A stretch of DNA of 5,048 nt. Source: Chloroflexota bacterium (GTDB lineage: Bacteria > Chloroflexota > Anaerolineae > B4-G1 > DUEL01). Each line of letters starts with the position of its first letter. The stretch's first letter is position 1. Under the pieces are notes generated by a model, which saw only the letters and a program-made list of their open reading frames with translations, was not told the DNA's origin and ran no database searches. Both the position numbers and the translations under genes were made by a program. The stretch is from the NCBI GenBank assembly GCA_017743275.1, contig JAGHZG010000172.1:1-5048 (forward strand). Direction: 5' to 3'. This document shows positions 3,817 through 5,048 of the stretch, piece by piece.

Positions 3817-5048
3817 TCACAATCCCTTTGCGCAATCCATGACCGCCCGCACGATTGCCGCGTAGCCCGTGCAGCGGCAGAGATTCCCCTTCAGGTAGTC
3901 CCGCACGTCCTCCTCGGTGGGGTGGGGGACCTCCTCCAGCAGACTCTTCGCCGTCAGCAGCATGCCGGGGGTGCAGTAGCCGCACTGGAAGGCGGCATGC
4001 TGGATGAAGGACTCCTGCAGGGGGTGGAGTTCTCCGTCCTGCCCCGCCAGTCCCTCCACCGTCAGGACCTCGCTCCCGTCGGCCGCGACGGCCAGGACCA
4101 GACAGGCGAGGGCCAGGCGGCCATTCACGTGGACAGTGCACGCGCTGCATTCGCCGATGCCGCAGCCATACTTGGTGCCGGTCAGGTGGAGTTTCTCCCG
4201 CAGGACGTTGAGGAGCAGTTCGTTGGGGGCCACCCACACCCGCCGCCGCTCCCCGTTCACCGTCAGGTGGACCTCCACCTCCTGGTCGGCGCGGATGTGG
4301 CGGGGCGCGCGGGGCGGGAGAGCGGCCGACGGCGGAGAAGCGGGCGCCGCCGGAGACGGCCCGGCGGGCTGCCCGGCCCGCTCCCAGGCCCGATGCAGAC
4401 CGTCATAGGCCAGGACGCGGGTGATCTCCCGCCGGTACCAGGCCGCGGAGCGGACGTCGTCTATCGGGCTGACCTCCTCCGAGGCGACCCGCGCCGCCTC
4501 CAGGACGACCTCCTCGCAGAAGGCCTGGCCGATGAGGACGGCCTCCGCCTTCCGGGCCCGCAGCGGGGTCGGCGCGACGGCCCCGAAGACCAGCCGCGCG
4601 TCGGCGATGCGGTCGCCCTCCCGGACCAGCACGACGGCGGCATTGACCTTCGCCAGGTCGGCCGTGACGCGGGTGATTTTCAGGAACGCCCCGCCCGTCC
4701 CCAGACGTGGCGGCGGCAACTCCACCGTCACCAGCAGTTCCCCCGGCTCCAGAACGGACCGCCCCGGCCCCAGGAAGAACTCCTCCACCGGCAGACGGCG
4801 CTCCCCCTTCGGCCCGCGGAGGACGGCCTCCGCGTCGTACGCGATGAGGGCGGGGGCCGTATCGGACGCGGGGGACGCGTTGCCCAGGTTCCCGCCGAGG
4901 GTGCCCATGACCTGGACCTGCGTCGTGCTGAAGGACGCGCAGGCCTCCGCCAGGACCGGGTAGCGGGCCCGCACCCACGGGTCGTTGCGCAGCGTCCGGA
5001 TGGACGTGCGCGCGCCTATGCGGGTGTGGCCGTTCTGGGCCTCTATCC
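3817..5048 (-). CDS. Fused FAD-binding and [2Fe-2S] subunit of a second molybdenum hydroxylase (partial, 5' end outside window)
   Basis: The frame is open to the right edge, so only the last 409 residues are present and the start is not in the window. The N-terminal part is a CoxM-like FAD domain: in the window it starts IEAQNGHTRIGARTSIRTLR, has the flavin motif TLGGNLGNASPASDTAP, FGAVAPTP, and ends with IDDVRSAAWYRR. A Pro/Ala-rich linker of about 30 residues (coded near 4290-4380, G+C close to 87 %) joins it to a complete CoxS-like domain. That domain has ligands GCGIGECSAC plus LACL for the first cluster, and QCGYC plus LCRCTGY for the second. Putting FAD before Fe-S in one chain is the reverse of the usual XdhA order (Fe-S then FAD). 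It would carry electrons from a molybdopterin subunit encoded elsewhere, most likely upstream. It is a paralogue of the two separate subunits at 625-1095 and 1557-2471. The substrate cannot be inferred. Confidence 0.93.
   Translation of the reverse strand, partial: IEAQNGHTRIGARTSIRTLRNDPWVRARYPVLAEACASFSTTQVQVMGTLGGNLGNASPASDTAPALIAYDAEAVLRGPKGERRLPVEEFFLGPGRSVLEPGELLVTVELPPPRLGTGGAFLKITRVTADLAKVNAAVVLVREGDRIADARLVFGAVAPTPLRARKAEAVLIGQAFCEEVVLEAARVASEEVSPIDDVRSAAWYRREITRVLAYDGLHRAWERAGQPAGPSPAAPASPPSAALPPRAPRHIRADQEVEVHLTVNGERRRVWVAPNELLLNVLREKLHLTGTKYGCGIGECSACTVHVNGRLALACLVLAVAADGSEVLTVEGLAGQDGELHPLQESFIQHAAFQCGYCTPGMLLTAKSLLEEVPHPTEEDVRDYLKGNLCRCTGYAAIVRAVMDCAKGL

Noticed and set aside
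4403..4978. Minus-strand frame with Gly/Arg/Pro-rich translation overlapping the fused subunit
   Set aside because: It is a shifted-frame shadow of the FAD domain in 75-85 % G+C DNA, with no family features.

Overview
The window looks like a stretch of a GC-rich bacterial chromosome. The core genes run at roughly 65-85 % G+C in the blocks I counted. Every gene I can support lies on the minus strand, so transcription runs from the right edge to the left edge. The mixture of molybdenum-hydroxylase accessory subunits, four-helix-bundle (23S rRNA IVS-type) proteins and a DUF6615-like gene would suit a Chloroflexota-like or other GC-rich environmental bacterium. That placement is an inference of low confidence.

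In order of transcription the layout is as follows. (1) 3817 to beyond 5048: the end of a polypeptide fusing a FAD-binding (CoxM-like) domain to a two-[2Fe-2S] (CoxS-like) domain. (2) 3549-3794: a small AbrB/SpoVT-type DNA-binding protein, 22 nt downstream. (3) 2513-3461: a low-GC block with a DUF6615-like gene. It has a nuclease-like residue pattern and appears split by a frameshift near 2835. (4) 1557-2471: a second, stand-alone FAD-binding subunit. (5) 1080-1544: a four-helix-bundle protein. (6) 625-1095: a stand-alone [2Fe-2S] subunit. (7) 95-523: a second four-helix-bundle protein. Spacings are short and strong Shine-Dalgarno sequences precede most starts, so one or two operons are likely.

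The Mo-hydroxylase genes provide the electron-transfer half (FAD and Fe-S) of two paralogous enzymes of the xanthine dehydrogenase / aerobic CO dehydrogenase superfamily. The molybdopterin-binding catalytic subunit that would define the substrate is not in the window.

The most unusual structure is the pairing of each four-helix-bundle gene with its own short-tandem-repeat arrays. The gene at 1080-1544 sits between GGGAGTA-type heptamer arrays in inverted orientation: 31-bp arms at 1135-1165 and 1547-1577, with 2 mismatches. The gene at 95-523 sits between GAATCAG-type arrays with 8- and 9-bp periods. Both units lie exactly at gene ends inside the operon, and the arrays supply the neighbouring genes' stop codons, tail residues or ribosome-binding sites. 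A third heptamer array is inserted in frame in the FAD-subunit gene at 1803-1866. This recalls the architecture of 23S rRNA intervening sequences (inverted repeats around a four-helix-bundle ORF), but here inside a protein-coding operon. It is the best candidate for an undescribed element.
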